From a virus, in IMG/VR virus record IMGVR_UViG_3300037493_004064, positions 1 through 64,000 of that record: a DNA stretch of 64,000 bases. One strand, given 5' to 3'. Position numbers and translations under genes: made by a program. Under the pieces are notes generated by a model that saw nothing but the letters and a program-made list of their open reading frames with translations, was not told the DNA's origin and ran no database searches. This document shows positions 9,959-19,175 of this stretch, in pieces (position 1 is the first letter of the stretch; the number at the start of each line of letters is the position of its first letter).

Positions 9959-10825
9959 TTATTTACGTTTACGGGATTCAACAATGCTCTTGTTGTTTGT
10001 ACCCGATGCTTGACTTGTAGTTGGCTTTGGCGCCGCTTCACCGTCTTGCTTCTTCTGACCCGGGGAGTTCTTGAAAGAACCAGCACCCTTAACAGATGTT
10101 TCACCCTTGGTGTAAGCATTGCTAGGAGCCTTAGGGGCAGTAGGAACTGCTTCTGGAGAACCAGTTACGTTGACTGGCTTAGCACCAGTTGAAACTACTT
10201 TTGGTTTTGTCAGAGCAATGCTCTTTGCGTTTGAACCGTTGTCGCCGCCGATTTTAGAACCGTAAAGTCCCTTGACGTTTTGTAGAGCAACTGCTTCTGC
10301 AAGTGGTTCTTCTTCGTCACCGAATTCGTCAGCACCTTCTTCATCGCCCATGTCCATGTCGTCAGCGCCTTCAATAGAACCGTCACCTTCTTCGTCACCG
10401 AAGTCACCACCGTGTTCTGCTTCGCCTTCTTCGTCTGCCATGAGTTCTTCAAACTCAGCCATTAGTTCGTCTAATTTATCTTCAAGAGAAACTACACGAT
10501 CTTCCAATCCTTCTTCGCCCTCAATTCCGCCTTCGTCACCGAAGTCTTCGTCGCCGTCAAGTGAAATTTCACCTTCGTCACCGAAATCTTCTTCTCCACC
10601 GAAATCGTCCAGGTCTTCATCTTCTTCAGAGATACCTTCTTCTTCAACATTGATTTCGTCTAACAGATCACCGACTTGACCACCCATTTGACCCTCGTCG
10701 TCCATCATGCCTTCATAAATTTCGCGTGATTTCTCCACGACGATATCATGAAATAATGCACGGGCTTGTTCTTCGTTTTCGTTAGTGATCAGGTTGATCA
10801 ACTGTTCAAATTTCTTATTGTCCAT
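9959..10825 (-). CDS. Highly acidic prohead core protein (gp68 position)
   Basis: 288 residues. Residues 1-45 are a conserved-looking helical head (KKFEQLINLITNENEEQAR...SREIYEGMM). Residues 46-175 are an extreme Asp/Glu/Gly low-complexity stretch, and the C-terminus is basic and Pro/Thr/Lys-rich, ending ESRKRK. It occupies the place of the T4 core genes 67/68 between portal and protease, and (L/I)-X-E-like sites are present, so it is probably an internal core protein digested on maturation. The assignment is by position and composition, not a recognised motif. A perfect late promoter and AAGGAG precede the ATG. Confidence 0.7.
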   Translation of the reverse strand: MDNKKFEQLINLITNENEEQARALFHDIVVEKSREIYEGMMDDEGQMGGQVGDLLDEINVEEEGISEEDEDLDDFGGEEDFGDEGEISLDGDEDFGDEGGIEGEEGLEDRVVSLEDKLDELMAEFEELMADEEGEAEHGGDFGDEEGDGSIEGADDMDMGDEEGADEFGDEEEPLAEAVALQNVKGLYGSKIGGDNGSNAKSIALTKPKVVSTGAKPVNVTGSPEAVPTAPKAPSNAYTKGETSVKGAGSFKNSPGQKKQDGEAAPKPTTSQASGTNNKSIVESRKRK

Positions 10826-10855
10826 TGGAATCTCCTTGTGTTAATGGCTATACTA

Positions 10856-10863
10856 TATTTATA
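10856..10863 (-). promoter_or_regulatory. T4-type late promoter of the prohead core/protease/capsid genes
   Basis: Perfect TATAAATA on the minus strand, 30 nt before ATG 10825, with AAGGAG close to the start. It would drive the core, 21, 22 and 23 genes. Confidence 0.75.
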
Positions 10864-10926
10864 ACATAGTCACCAAACTAACGTATTATGTGCTACTTTT
10901 TAGCACTTTTGAAGGAGATATAGGAA

Positions 10927-11166
10927 TTACATCGCTGGCATTGCGCCTTCAGCACCTGGTTCAACCGGAGTTGAGTACTGAGCATGAACTCTTTTTAGAT
11001 TTTGCTTTGCTTCGTAGTTACGAACATCAAGCATTTTACGCAGTTTTCGGATCTGCCTTAGGGTGAGTTTAGTCTTACGGGATTCTTTCCACTTAGGCTT
11101 AGAGTTATCAGATCCAAGGTCCTGATAACCATCAATTGCTGCGTCAAACATTTCCAGTAATTTCAT
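10927..11166 (-). CDS. Small prohead-region protein (gp67/68 position)
   Basis: 79 residues, strongly basic in the middle (KESRKTKLTLRQIRKLRKML), ending in an Ala/Pro/Met-rich tail. It sits between portal gp20 and the acidic core protein, where T4 has the small core genes 67 and 68. I recognise it as a conserved neighbour in T4-like aquatic phages but not by function. The ATG has no Shine-Dalgarno sequence and follows a GATAAATA box by 4 nt. Confidence 0.65.
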   Translation of the reverse strand: MKLLEMFDAAIDGYQDLGSDNSKPKWKESRKTKLTLRQIRKLRKMLDVRNYEAKQNLKRVHAQYSTPVEPGAEGAMPAM

Positions 11167-11170
11167 ATGG

Positions 11171-11178
11171 TATTTATC
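11171..11178 (-). promoter_or_regulatory. Late promoter 4 nt before the gene at 10927-11166
   Basis: Minus strand GATAAATA, then CCAT, then ATG (11166). The same 12-nt arrangement AAATACCATATG occurs before gp25 at 32102. Confidence 0.6.
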
Positions 11179-11180
11179 TT

Positions 11181-12965
11181 TTACATGCCGTTGCCGCCCG
11201 GGGCGCCACCAGCCATTGGTGCTCCTGGCATCGGGGCTGCTACTGAACCGGCAACCTCTGCTCCTGGCATCTCGCCTTCTGGGTTGTCCATGTCATCAGC
11301 AGTTTGTTCATCTGATTCCATGTCACCAACTGAAACACCGATGGAACGCAAATCGGATCCTTGTGGATTAATATCCTCATCCTTATTATTTTCTTCACGC
11401 CATAGTTTCTCGTTCTTGACGATTTCTTCTTCTGTAAGACCAAGGAAACGTTCAAGGGCAAATCGTTTAGAGATATACGGATACGCTTCAACAGTAGAAA
11501 AGGTATTTACCCGTGATGTGTCTAATTCAGACTGACGGTAAGACGCAAAGTTTTGGGGTGCATTGAACTTCAGCACGAATAATCCGCTGTCAATGTTCAG
11601 ACCGCGCCATCTTAGGAATAGTTTGAACTCCTCGTCAAGTTTCTGACTGATGTATTTTTGCAGACGTTCACAGTATTGATTAAAACGGAACTCTTGAATC
11701 ATTGCCGTTCCTACTTTACCGTCACCCATGAGGCGTTCACTGTCGTCAGGGCCTGTAGGCAAATAACTACTTGGAATACGAAGTCCACGTGCCAGACGAT
11801 TATTAAAGTAACGCAGATCGTCAATCTCACCGAGATTTTGACCACCAGGTAATGTAGTTACATCTGAACCACGGCCATCTGCTGTAGTCGGGAAGAAATA
11901 ATCTTCATTCATGCTCATCGGATTATATGTGGCATCAAGAACTGACTGACCACCATGAACAGATGGGATTCGTCGTTGATGGATTTCATTTTTGATGCGT
12001 TCAACAAATGCCATGGCCATGTGACTCGGCATGTTACCAACGTCAATCTTGAACACTCTACGTTCAGGGGCACGTTGTACACGGTAGATAAGAACGGCGT
12101 CTTCCAACAGTTCCTTTTGCTTATATACCTTGAAGATGTTTTCCAGGATTGATTGGCCGAAAGGCCAGAACCGATCAAGACCTTCTGTGAGACTAAGGTG
12201 AACAACGTGTTTCGCATCAATCGCCGATTCTTGAATACCAAGAGTGAAGCGACCGCTTGTAGTGGCTGTATTAGGGACGGTGTATCCGCCACTTACTGAA
12301 CCACCACCTGTTCCACCAGACCCCGTTGCTGGATTAGCAGCGAAGTCAGTATTATTCTTTTGTGCCACAGACAGATTTTGAAGATTTACATTGATGTCTT
12401 TGATGACATACTGTTCGGGTAACTTACCTTCGCTTTCATTCACAATGACCTTGATAACCTTGGTCATGTCCACCCAATATAACTTGAAGTTTTCAGGATC
12501 ACGAATGAAAGCCTGATCGCCGTATTTAATGGTGTTGCGGAAAATCTTGAAGGCACGGGTGTCAAACTCATTAAGTTTGCACCATTGTTGTAATTGCTTC
12601 TTCAGTAACTCAACTTCGTGTGGAGTAGGATCTTCAGAGAACTCCAGATTGAATGGAGTCTTATTATGTTCATTTGACTGTGTACAGAACTCAGCAATGA
12701 TGTCCAGACATGCGTTAATTTCGGCATCAACGTCCATCATTTCATACTGATTATATCGTTCAATGCGATTTGGGTGACCCACATACACTTCAGGAAGTCT
12801 GCTGGCGTAGTTCTTATACCCGAACTGATCGTTGTTCCAACCACCAGTTTCTGATCCATTCTGTCCAGGACTGTTATTCCAGGCACCTTTATTGCTATTG
12901 GCGCCAGAAATCGGGCTCATTGCGCCAGTTGTGTTGACTCCGGCAAATCGTTTCTTGTAGGACAT
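11181..12965 (-). CDS. 20: Portal vertex protein, T4 gp20
   Basis: 594 residues. The dodecameric portal through which DNA is packaged and to which the tail joins. Recognisable gp20 blocks include EVYVGHPNRIERYNQYE, MDVDAEINACLDIIAEFC, the crown and stem region RVQRAPERRVFKIDVGNM, and LPGGQNLGEIDDLRYFNNRL. The last 40 residues are a low-complexity acidic then Pro/Gly/Met-rich tail. The start is at 12965, 4 nt after a CTAAATA box, without a ribosome-binding site. It begins the head operon and lies 14 nt after the tape-measure gene. Confidence 0.95.
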   Translation of the reverse strand: MSYKKRFAGVNTTGAMSPISGANSNKGAWNNSPGQNGSETGGWNNDQFGYKNYASRLPEVYVGHPNRIERYNQYEMMDVDAEINACLDIIAEFCTQSNEHNKTPFNLEFSEDPTPHEVELLKKQLQQWCKLNEFDTRAFKIFRNTIKYGDQAFIRDPENFKLYWVDMTKVIKVIVNESEGKLPEQYVIKDINVNLQNLSVAQKNNTDFAANPATGSGGTGGGSVSGGYTVPNTATTSGRFTLGIQESAIDAKHVVHLSLTEGLDRFWPFGQSILENIFKVYKQKELLEDAVLIYRVQRAPERRVFKIDVGNMPSHMAMAFVERIKNEIHQRRIPSVHGGQSVLDATYNPMSMNEDYFFPTTADGRGSDVTTLPGGQNLGEIDDLRYFNNRLARGLRIPSSYLPTGPDDSERLMGDGKVGTAMIQEFRFNQYCERLQKYISQKLDEEFKLFLRWRGLNIDSGLFVLKFNAPQNFASYRQSELDTSRVNTFSTVEAYPYISKRFALERFLGLTEEEIVKNEKLWREENNKDEDINPQGSDLRSIGVSVGDMESDEQTADDMDNPEGEMPGAEVAGSVAAPMPGAPMAGGAPGGNGM

Positions 12966-12969
12966 ATTG

Positions 12970-12976
12970 TATTTAG
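12970..12976 (-). promoter_or_regulatory. Late-promoter-like box 4 nt before portal gene
   Basis: Minus strand ACTAAATA, then CAAT, then ATG (12965). The CTAAATA variant recurs before gp26 and the genes at 56520 and 20254. Confidence 0.55.
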
Positions 12977-12978
12977 TA

Positions 12979-15900
12979 TTACACGCGAGAATATTTTAAT
13001 AACTCTTCCCTGGTATCGTTACCAGACGCCATGTGATCACTGAGCGTATCCATCTTGTCTGAGAGCATTTTGAATAGTTCCAATAATACACCGGAGTCAG
13101 CATTGGCTGTCGGTGCTGCAGGGGTAGCAGTAGGCAATGGCTCTTTCTGAACAGTAGGCGCTTCGTTGCTTGCAACCAAACTATTAGGGTTTGGCATAGG
13201 TGTCACAGTTTCTCTGCCATGTAGTGTCACAGGGTATCCCGAAAGAGGTCCATTGAATAATCCACCAAACTTGGCATGTGGTGTCTTTTCTTCAACTGAT
13301 GCCACTGGTGAAAAACTGACAGACTTCATAATCCTGGCATTCACTGCTGCCTTGTATCCCTTTGGATCAGCAACAGGATCTGGCAGCGGTTCAGCCTTAG
13401 CAACTGGGCGAGGTGTGACCGCTGGCACTTTAGGTTTTGCAAACCAGTTGTCGCGTCCTGCCTTAGTCTTATCTATTTCCTCTTGGGATGATGGTTTAAA
13501 ATCGGGTTCAATGGAAGTTTGTTCAGTTTTTGCAGCAAGTGTTACAGGTGCCGCAGCAGTTGACACGGGTGTTACAGGTGCCGCAGCAGTTGACACGGGT
13601 GTTACAGGTGCCGCTGCCACTGGAGTAGGTGTTATAGGTGCCGCAGCAGTTGACACGGGTGTTACAGGTGCCGCAGCAGTTGACACGGGTGTTACAGGTG
13701 CCGCTGCCACTGGAGTAGGTGTTACAGGTGCCGCTGCCACTGGAGTAGGTGTTACAGGTGCCGCAGCAGTTGACACGGGTGTTACAGGGGTTACAGGGGT
13801 TACAGGGGTTACAGGGGTTACAGGTGCCGCTGCCACTGGAGTAGGTGTTACAGGGGTTACAGGCGCCGCTGCCACTGGAGTAGGTGTTACAGGTGTCGCA
13901 GCAGTTGACACGGGTGTTACAGGTGTTACAGGTGCCGCTGCGACTACTGGATCAGTAGATTCATTAGAATTTGCTAATCTTTCGTGAGTATTAAACTTTT
14001 CTTTTTGCATGGCAACAAATTGGACCGGGGTCTGTCCAGGTTTCATGCCATTATGCTTCATTGCCTCAATAACCTTCGGTCCTACTGGTTTACCCTTAAT
14101 TGCATCAATGACACCAGGACCAATATTATGCACCATGTATAGGTTTTCACCAGTAACAGGAACACCGGCTACTTCTAATAGTTTAGCATTATTTTTGGCA
14201 AGCAATGCGGTTGCCATCATGTTGATTCGTTGGTCTCTCCTAGGATCCTGTGGTGTTCTGAAATTTTCAGGAGTTACTGGCTTCATCCCAATTTCAATTC
14301 CCTCAAGAGTCTTGGCTAATGAATTCCAAGTTCCGTCAGGGATTGTTTTACCATCTTTGCCTAATTTTCCACCATGCCCAGCCGATGACTCAGTGAATTG
14401 CCCTATTCCTATTGCCCCTGTCGGTGACATTTCACCGGAATAGCCACCCTCCATTTTAGCGAATCCACGCATGGTTTTTTCGTCCATACCGAATTTTTTA
14501 GAGGCATCCCGTATGTTGTCGTCATTTTCTTTACCGAATCCACTAAACTTTCCCTCAGGAGAAAGTTTACTCTTTACGGCAGTTATTTTCTCAGTGCGCT
14601 CTGCTATTCCTGATTTTGTCTCGTTGATTTCTTTATCAACTTCACCAGTGCTTTGGCGACGGCGCTGAAGGAGTTCCTTTTTCTCATAAAGATCACCGAG
14701 TTTACTTTCAGCACTCTTATTTTCTGACTCTAATTCTTGCATCTCACGACGAATCTTATATTGCTTCTCCCTAAGGGCAATATCCTTTGCCACAGATGCA
14801 TTGACCTTCTTTTCATTTGCAGTGATTTCTTCCGTTATGGTGGCAAGGTTGACTTTAGCATTGTTAATCCGTTCATCTATTAGTTTTCTTTCATCGACGG
14901 TTGCACCACTTCTGATTGCTTCTGTGCGTTTTTCTTCGTCGTCAGCAATTGATTTCTCTAACGAGTCCTTACGATTTTTAAGAAGTTTAGCATTGGCGTA
15001 ATTAGTTTGTGTTTCATCTGATACATTAATGTTAGTGGTAGATTTTTCTTGTTTACTTGATTTTTCAACCTTCGGCGTTCCACCAGCAGGAGGCTTAGCC
15101 CCAACTATATTGTTAAATTTATTAACGGCTGCTTCAAACATCTCACTGGCCGCTTGGTTTATTTTTGCTGATTGATCAAAGTGTTTAATCGCACTGTCCT
15201 GCAACATAGCAGCAGCCTGTTGCGTTCTCCCTGCGCTTATATTTGCTGCCAATTGTGCGTCTGGTGTACCTTGCTTTTTCTGTTTTTCTGCCTCTAAATA
15301 TTCACCGGGATCAGAATAACCTGCTGACTTTGCAGCGGCTAACAATTTATCATATCCCTTTATCTTGTCAACACCATTAGCATAAGTCCCAGCTAACACT
15401 CCCCCTACATCTCCGCCTGCTGCCTTCGGAAGTGCCATTGCTCCAAGTGCGCCCTTCCAACCACCCATAGCAAGTGAGAGGATTTTAGTCTGGTCCCGTA
15501 GACCGGTATTCACTGCATCAAGCGCTGGCTTGAACGTCAAATACGCAGCACTTGATTTATCATCAGTTGGCCCGCCTAATGCTGCGCCACGGGCTATTCC
15601 AATGGACCCTTCAATATTTCCCTGATTTCTTATATTTCTTGCAAGAATAGCAAGAGTTTGCAATCTGTCTAACTCTCCTTTATTATTCTCTTGCTCTGCC
15701 TTAAACATAGCCGCCCGGAGTTGGTCTTCGGCTAGAACCGCATCCATCGCTAACTCTTGTTCTTTTCTGGATACACCTGTGATGGCAGCCATCTTATCCA
15801 GTTCTTCCATGTAATTTTTTGCACCAGCCACCTGTTCTAGTTGAGTTTTATTAAGTAATGTCCCCATCCTTGTTTGCTGGGCCATCCACTTCAGGTCATG

Positions 15901-18003
15901 TTCACGCTGTTCGTCTACTGTTATCCCTAATCTTTCTAATTGTTCACCTATCTCAGATTTTTTTAGTTCATTTGCAACGTTGGCAAACGCCTTGGCACCA
16001 TCAGATGCAGTTCCTCCCATCATTGCTAAATCTTTGGCATTTGCCTTTAACAATGGTCCTAGTTTTTCTATCTCTTTGACAGTCAGGCCCAATTTTTGGG
16101 TCATATCAAATAATCCGGTTAACCCTTCGGATGTAGCTAAACCAACTTGAGAAAGGTCGTTGAAGGACTTGAACAGGGCATCGTTTTGCTCGGCGCCCTT
16201 TTTTTGCGCCTCAGTGAATAATTCAAATGCGGCAGTCGCAGCCATCGTAGCAACCCCGAGAATCTTAAGGACTGGACCACCCATAAGAAATAGTGCCCCG
16301 GCTAATCCATACATAAGCGGAGTAACCTTATCTACCGCAGATGCCAATGCGTTAACACCCACTGCTGCTCCGCGCTGACCAGCATAAAGAGATGTTGACA
16401 TTGACATAAAGCCAGCGACGAGTGCTTTCCCGGCGACTGCTATAGATTCAAATGCTATTTGTGCCCCTACCCCACCGCCAGCCATTTTAATTAACCCATC
16501 TTTTCCAGACTCTAATGCACTTGATAATGATGTAATTTTCCCCCTGATGTCTTTAAAGGTATCACCAGGGTTTGCTAACTTTTGAACAGTTTGTGTGAAC
16601 TTCTCCTGTTCTTCTTTTAACCTTCTCTGTGTTTTAGCAGCGTCTACTATTTCTTTCTGTTGATCCTTACTGAGGTCTTTAAACTGAGTTACAACTCCAC
16701 CGTATGCCTGATTACCAGCACTATATAGTGCGATCTGCTCCCTGTAAACTCTATTTCGCTGAGTCTCAGCAAACGACTCCTCACCTATCTGCTTCTTAAT
16801 GCGGTCAACGACCTTCCCTTCAATAAGGTGGCGCTCATCCATTGCTTTACGAATTCCGGCATTGAGTGAATCTTCAACGCCCAGTCGTTTTTTAGTTGTC
16901 TCAGCTAGTTCTTTATTAATCTTAAATTGTTCAGGGTTTGCCAACTTCTGAACTTGTTTGGTATACTTTTCTTGTTCTACTTGTAATTCCTGTCGTAGCC
17001 TTGCTGCCTCTACGACTGCGCCTTGCTCTTGTTTACTGAGGTCATCAAACTTTATATGCGACAAAGATTGTATAGTTTGTGCTAAGTTATCCTGGCCAGT
17101 TCGCAGTTTCTTCTGAACTATGGCTGCATATACAAGTTCGTCCTGTTGCTGTTTACTGAAGTCTTTAAATTGTGTTATGACTCCGCCATACGCCAAAGTA
17201 CCGGATCTAAATTGTGCAATTTGTTCTCTGAAAACTCTGTCATGTTGAATTGCCGAAAAAGCCCGTTCCTTTTCTGCATTGTTGGCGCCCTTCATGGACT
17301 GAATGGCACGTTCAATTACTCTTCCCTCAATGAGGTGGCGCTCATCCATCGCTTTACGAATTCCGACATTCAGAGAATCTTCAATGCCTAACCGTTTCTT
17401 GGTCTCTTCTGCCAAATCTTTGTTTATTTTAAGTTGTTCAGGATTGGCCAGCTTCTGAACCTCTTTAGTGAACTTTTCTCTTTCTTCCTGCAGTTTCTTT
17501 TGTGTCTTGGCAGCATCAACTAGTTGACTTTGTTGTTGCTTATCAAGATCCTTGAACTTTGTTACAACACCACCATATGCCATATTACCGGAACTATACT
17601 GCTGTATTTGTTCTCTGAATAATTTATTTCGTTGGGTTTCATTGAACGCATCGACACCTATTCTATCTTTGGCCCTTTCAACTATTTTTTGTTCAATCTG
17701 TTGTCGTTCGTCAAGTTTTCTACTAATATCGGCATTAGCAGTATCTTCTATACCCAACCGCTTATGAAATGATCTGGCAATTTCAGAATTGTACTCTTGC
17801 TGCCGTGACAGAGAAGTATCCCGGTCTTTTCTTATCTTATCCTCAATTGTCTCCGTTCGCGCAAAGTGTTCTTCAGTGGCCTTAACTTGTTTTTCAGTTT
17901 CGTCAGCTTGGCGCTTAACTTGTTCGCCCATGGATGACATGGCATCAGCCATACTTTGTATGGATGCAAGCAGTTGTTCTTGTACTTCTTCAGGTGTTGA
18001 CAT
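12979..18003 (-). CDS. Tape-measure-like tail protein with lysozyme-like domain
   Basis: 1674 residues. Order: coiled-coil N-terminus; three copies of a charged helical repeat ending in KLANP(E/G) at about residues 75-192, 193-360 and 361-479; a hydrophobic stretch at about 561-598 ([20 protein letters not shown]); a long helical middle; a lysozyme/transglycosylase-like domain at about 1170-1340, with [22 protein letters not shown] (Glu1185 the likely catalytic acid) and [14 protein letters not shown]; a Pro-Val-Thr repeat linker at about 1355-1490; and a conserved short C-terminus. Length, hydrophobic patch and helical content fit a tape measure that sets tail length, with a muralytic domain to open the wall. 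T4 gp29 is only about 590 residues and has no such domain. It lies between the portal and gp26. GAAAGAG precedes the ATG. Confidence 0.8.
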   Translation of the reverse strand: MSTPEEVQEQLLASIQSMADAMSSMGEQVKRQADETEKQVKATEEHFARTETIEDKIRKDRDTSLSRQQEYNSEIARSFHKRLGIEDTANADISRKLDERQQIEQKIVERAKDRIGVDAFNETQRNKLFREQIQQYSSGNMAYGGVVTKFKDLDKQQQSQLVDAAKTQKKLQEEREKFTKEVQKLANPEQLKINKDLAEETKKRLGIEDSLNVGIRKAMDERHLIEGRVIERAIQSMKGANNAEKERAFSAIQHDRVFREQIAQFRSGTLAYGGVITQFKDFSKQQQDELVYAAIVQKKLRTGQDNLAQTIQSLSHIKFDDLSKQEQGAVVEAARLRQELQVEQEKYTKQVQKLANPEQFKINKELAETTKKRLGVEDSLNAGIRKAMDERHLIEGKVVDRIKKQIGEESFAETQRNRVYREQIALYSAGNQAYGGVVTQFKDLSKDQQKEIVDAAKTQRRLKEEQEKFTQTVQKLANPGDTFKDIRGKITSLSSALESGKDGLIKMAGGGVGAQIAFESIAVAGKALVAGFMSMSTSLYAGQRGAAVGVNALASAVDKVTPLMYGLAGALFLMGGPVLKILGVATMAATAAFELFTEAQKKGAEQNDALFKSFNDLSQVGLATSEGLTGLFDMTQKLGLTVKEIEKLGPLLKANAKDLAMMGGTASDGAKAFANVANELKKSEIGEQLERLGITVDEQREHDLKWMAQQTRMGTLLNKTQLEQVAGAKNYMEELDKMAAITGVSRKEQELAMDAVLAEDQLRAAMFKAEQENNKGELDRLQTLAILARNIRNQGNIEGSIGIARGAALGGPTDDKSSAAYLTFKPALDAVNTGLRDQTKILSLAMGGWKGALGAMALPKAAGGDVGGVLAGTYANGVDKIKGYDKLLAAAKSAGYSDPGEYLEAEKQKKQGTPDAQLAANISAGRTQQAAAMLQDSAIKHFDQSAKINQAASEMFEAAVNKFNNIVGAKPPAGGTPKVEKSSKQEKSTTNINVSDETQTNYANAKLLKNRKDSLEKSIADDEEKRTEAIRSGATVDERKLIDERINNAKVNLATITEEITANEKKVNASVAKDIALREKQYKIRREMQELESENKSAESKLGDLYEKKELLQRRRQSTGEVDKEINETKSGIAERTEKITAVKSKLSPEGKFSGFGKENDDNIRDASKKFGMDEKTMRGFAKMEGGYSGEMSPTGAIGIGQFTESSAGHGGKLGKDGKTIPDGTWNSLAKTLEGIEIGMKPVTPENFRTPQDPRRDQRINMMATALLAKNNAKLLEVAGVPVTGENLYMVHNIGPGVIDAIKGKPVGPKVIEAMKHNGMKPGQTPVQFVAMQKEKFNTHERLANSNESTDPVVAAAPVTPVTPVSTAATPVTPTPVAAAPVTPVTPTPVAAAPVTPVTPVTPVTPVTPVSTAAAPVTPTPVAAAPVTPTPVAAAPVTPVSTAAAPVTPVSTAAAPITPTPVAAAPVTPVSTAAAPVTPVSTAAAPVTLAAKTEQTSIEPDFKPSSQEEIDKTKAGRDNWFAKPKVPAVTPRPVAKAEPLPDPVADPKGYKAAVNARIMKSVSFSPVASVEEKTPHAKFGGLFNGPLSGYPVTLHGRETVTPMPNPNSLVASNEAPTVQKEPLPTATPAAPTANADSGVLLELFKMLSDKMDTLSDHMASGNDTREELLKYSRV
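13541..13940 (-). repeat. Pro-Val-Thr minisatellite in the tape measure
   Basis: Tandem 30-nt ([10 protein letters not shown]) and 24-27-nt (TPVAAAPVT) units plus a run of 9-nt PVT units, about 130 residues in all. It forms a flexible linker between the lysozyme-like domain and the C-terminus. The plus strand shows a long antisense open frame caused only by these repeats. Confidence 0.85.
16570..17780 (-). repeat. Three diverged copies of a helical domain in the tape measure
   Basis: Each copy follows the pattern KRLG(I/V)ED...(D/M)ER..IE..V..R..., R..(F/Y)REQI..(Y/F).(S/A)G...AYGGV(V/I)T.FKD..K.QQ...V.AA..Q..L, ending KLANP. DNA identity is only partial, so the duplication is old. Confidence 0.8.
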
Positions 18004-18020
18004 ATTTGGGCTCTTTCAGG

Positions 18021-18028
18021 TATTTATT
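18021..18028 (-). promoter_or_regulatory. Late-promoter-like box for the tape-measure gene
   Basis: Minus strand AATAAATA, 17 nt before ATG 18003, in the divergent gap shared with gp26. Confidence 0.5.
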
Positions 18029-18066
18029 CATTTTTAATACCATTAAATTTACCCTATTTTTCATAC

Positions 18067-18074
18067 ACTAAATA
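18067..18074 (+). promoter_or_regulatory. Late-promoter-like box for gp26
   Basis: ACTAAATA, 26 nt before ATG 18101, with AAGGAA before the start. Confidence 0.55.
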
Positions 18075-18100
18075 CATCACTGTTTACCCAAGGAACAAAA

Positions 18101-18928
18101 ATGATTGAAAACAACCCGCTAAGACAATATTTTCGCCGCCCATCAATTTACATCAAATTACCAAGCGGGTATAAAAATTACCCCGAAGGAGTCATTGATG
18201 TGCCAGAGGCAGGAGAACTGCCGGTCTTTCCGATGACTGCCATTGACGAAATTACAGTGAACACACCAGATGCATTGTTCAATGGTACTGCCATCGTTGA
18301 AATTATCACAAGTTGTGTTCCAAGCATCAAGGATCCGTGGAGACTATCCAGCGTTGACCTTGATACCGTGCTGTTGGCAATCAAGTCAGCATCCGGTGGT
18401 AACGACATGGAAATTGAAACGACATGCCCGGCTTGCCAAGAAGCATCTACGTATGGTGTGAATCTTGTAGGACTGTTAACCTCAATCAAATCAGGTGATT
18501 ATGACACTGAACTTGCGGTGAACGATCTGCTGATTAAACTACGTCCGCTTACTTACAAAGAAATGACTGAAGTAGGACTTGGTCAGTTTGAACTACAGAA
18601 GATGTTTGCAGCAATTGACACGCTGGAAAATCTCACTGAAAAAACTAATAAGCAGCGCGAGGCTCTGAAAACCATCACTGATATCACCATGACTCTTCTG
18701 GCGAAGACCATTGAATATATCAAAACACCCAGTTCATACGTGGATCAGAAGGATTTCATTCTCGATTTTCTGAAGAACTGCGACAAGGGCATGTTTGAAT
18801 CAATTAGAAACCATAATACCAGTCTGAAAACAAAGTCTGAGGTGAAACCACTTCCGGTGAAATGCATTCACTGCCAGCATGAGTACTCACAACCTTTCTC
18901 AATAAACGCCGCTGATTTTTTCGGGTAA
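18101..18928 (+). CDS. 26: Baseplate hub protein, T4 gp26-like
   Basis: 275 residues. It begins (S)IYIKLPSGYKNYPEG and has the gp26-type middle ('FPMTAIDE.T..TPDAL.NG' and 'CVPSIKDPW.LSSVDLD..LLAIK'). Two Cys pairs, CPAC (about 110) and CIHC (about 259), suggest a zinc site, as in other members of the T4 baseplate family. In T4 gp26 takes part in building the central hub. The zero frame ends DFFG-stop at 18928. The TTT TTC codons just before form a slippery heptamer followed by a hairpin, and the gp51-like frame continues in -1 (see 18916-18964). Confidence 0.85.
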   Translation: MIENNPLRQYFRRPSIYIKLPSGYKNYPEGVIDVPEAGELPVFPMTAIDEITVNTPDALFNGTAIVEIITSCVPSIKDPWRLSSVDLDTVLLAIKSASGGNDMEIETTCPACQEASTYGVNLVGLLTSIKSGDYDTELAVNDLLIKLRPLTYKEMTEVGLGQFELQKMFAAIDTLENLTEKTNKQREALKTITDITMTLLAKTIEYIKTPSSYVDQKDFILDFLKNCDKGMFESIRNHNTSLKTKSEVKPLPVKCIHCQHEYSQPFSINAADFFG

Positions 18929-18964
18929 GGCTTCTACACCTTGACCCCGAAGGTGTACAGAAGC
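18916..18964 (+). promoter_or_regulatory. Putative programmed -1 frameshift signal (gp26 to gp51)
   Basis: Slippery heptamer T TTT TTC at 18916-18922 in the X XXY YYZ register of gp26. Then come a 7-nt spacer (18923-18929) and a hairpin: GCTTCT (18930-18935) with AGAAGC (18959-18964), and ACACCTT (18936-18942) with AAGGTGT (18950-18956), a 7-nt loop and a 2-nt bulge, 13 pairs in all. After slippage the reading frame is open from CGG at 18922 to the stop at 19150-19152 and encodes the gp51-like sequence. All parts are visible in the sequence; use in vivo is inferred. Confidence 0.65.
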
Positions 18965-18975
18965 TATTAGATGAT

Positions 18976-19152
18976 ATGGAAGATGAGTGTACTGCAATTA
19001 AGAAAAATGCTCTTACTTGCTCTTGGTACATGCGGGGTGGAGTATCCTATGAGGATGTGTTGAACATGTCTATGGAGGAACGAAACCAAATAAATCAGAT
19101 CATATCTGATAACCTCAAGACCACGAAAGAAAGCAAACTACCATTCTTTTAG
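18976..19152 (+). CDS. 51: Baseplate hub assembly protein, gp51-like; maybe gp26 fusion C-terminus
   Basis: 58 residues from ATG 18976, with the conserved block CSWYMRGGVSYEDVLNMS and the end TTKESKLPFF, seen in the gp51-position protein of T4-like phages directly after gp26. The same frame is open upstream to 18922 (RVRLLHLDPEGVQKLLDD), and that part also looks like real helical protein. ATG 18976 has only a weak AGAAG upstream, buried in the 3' arm of the frameshift hairpin. Translation may therefore come mainly as a gp26-gp51 fusion by -1 frameshifting. In T4, gp51 helps assemble the hub without being a known structural part. Confidence 0.7.
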   Translation: MEDECTAIKKNALTCSWYMRGGVSYEDVLNMSMEERNQINQIISDNLKTTKESKLPFF

Positions 19153-19174
19153 ACACCACGGTGTCTTTTCTTTT
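19151..19174 (+). terminator. Terminator after gp26/gp51
   Basis: AGACAC, loop CACG, GTGTCT, then TTTCTTTT, directly after the gp51 stop. Confidence 0.75.
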
Positions 19175-19175
19175 G

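Noticed and set aside
10272-10679. 135-codon Ser/Pro-rich plus-strand open frame
   Set aside because: Antisense to the Asp/Glu-rich core protein; its Ser-rich content is only the complement of GAA/GAT codons.
13166-13987. 273-codon plus-strand open frame with [11 protein letters not shown] repeats
   Set aside because: Antisense to the PVT repeats of the tape measure. No promoter or ribosome-binding site, and the repeat explains the lack of stops.
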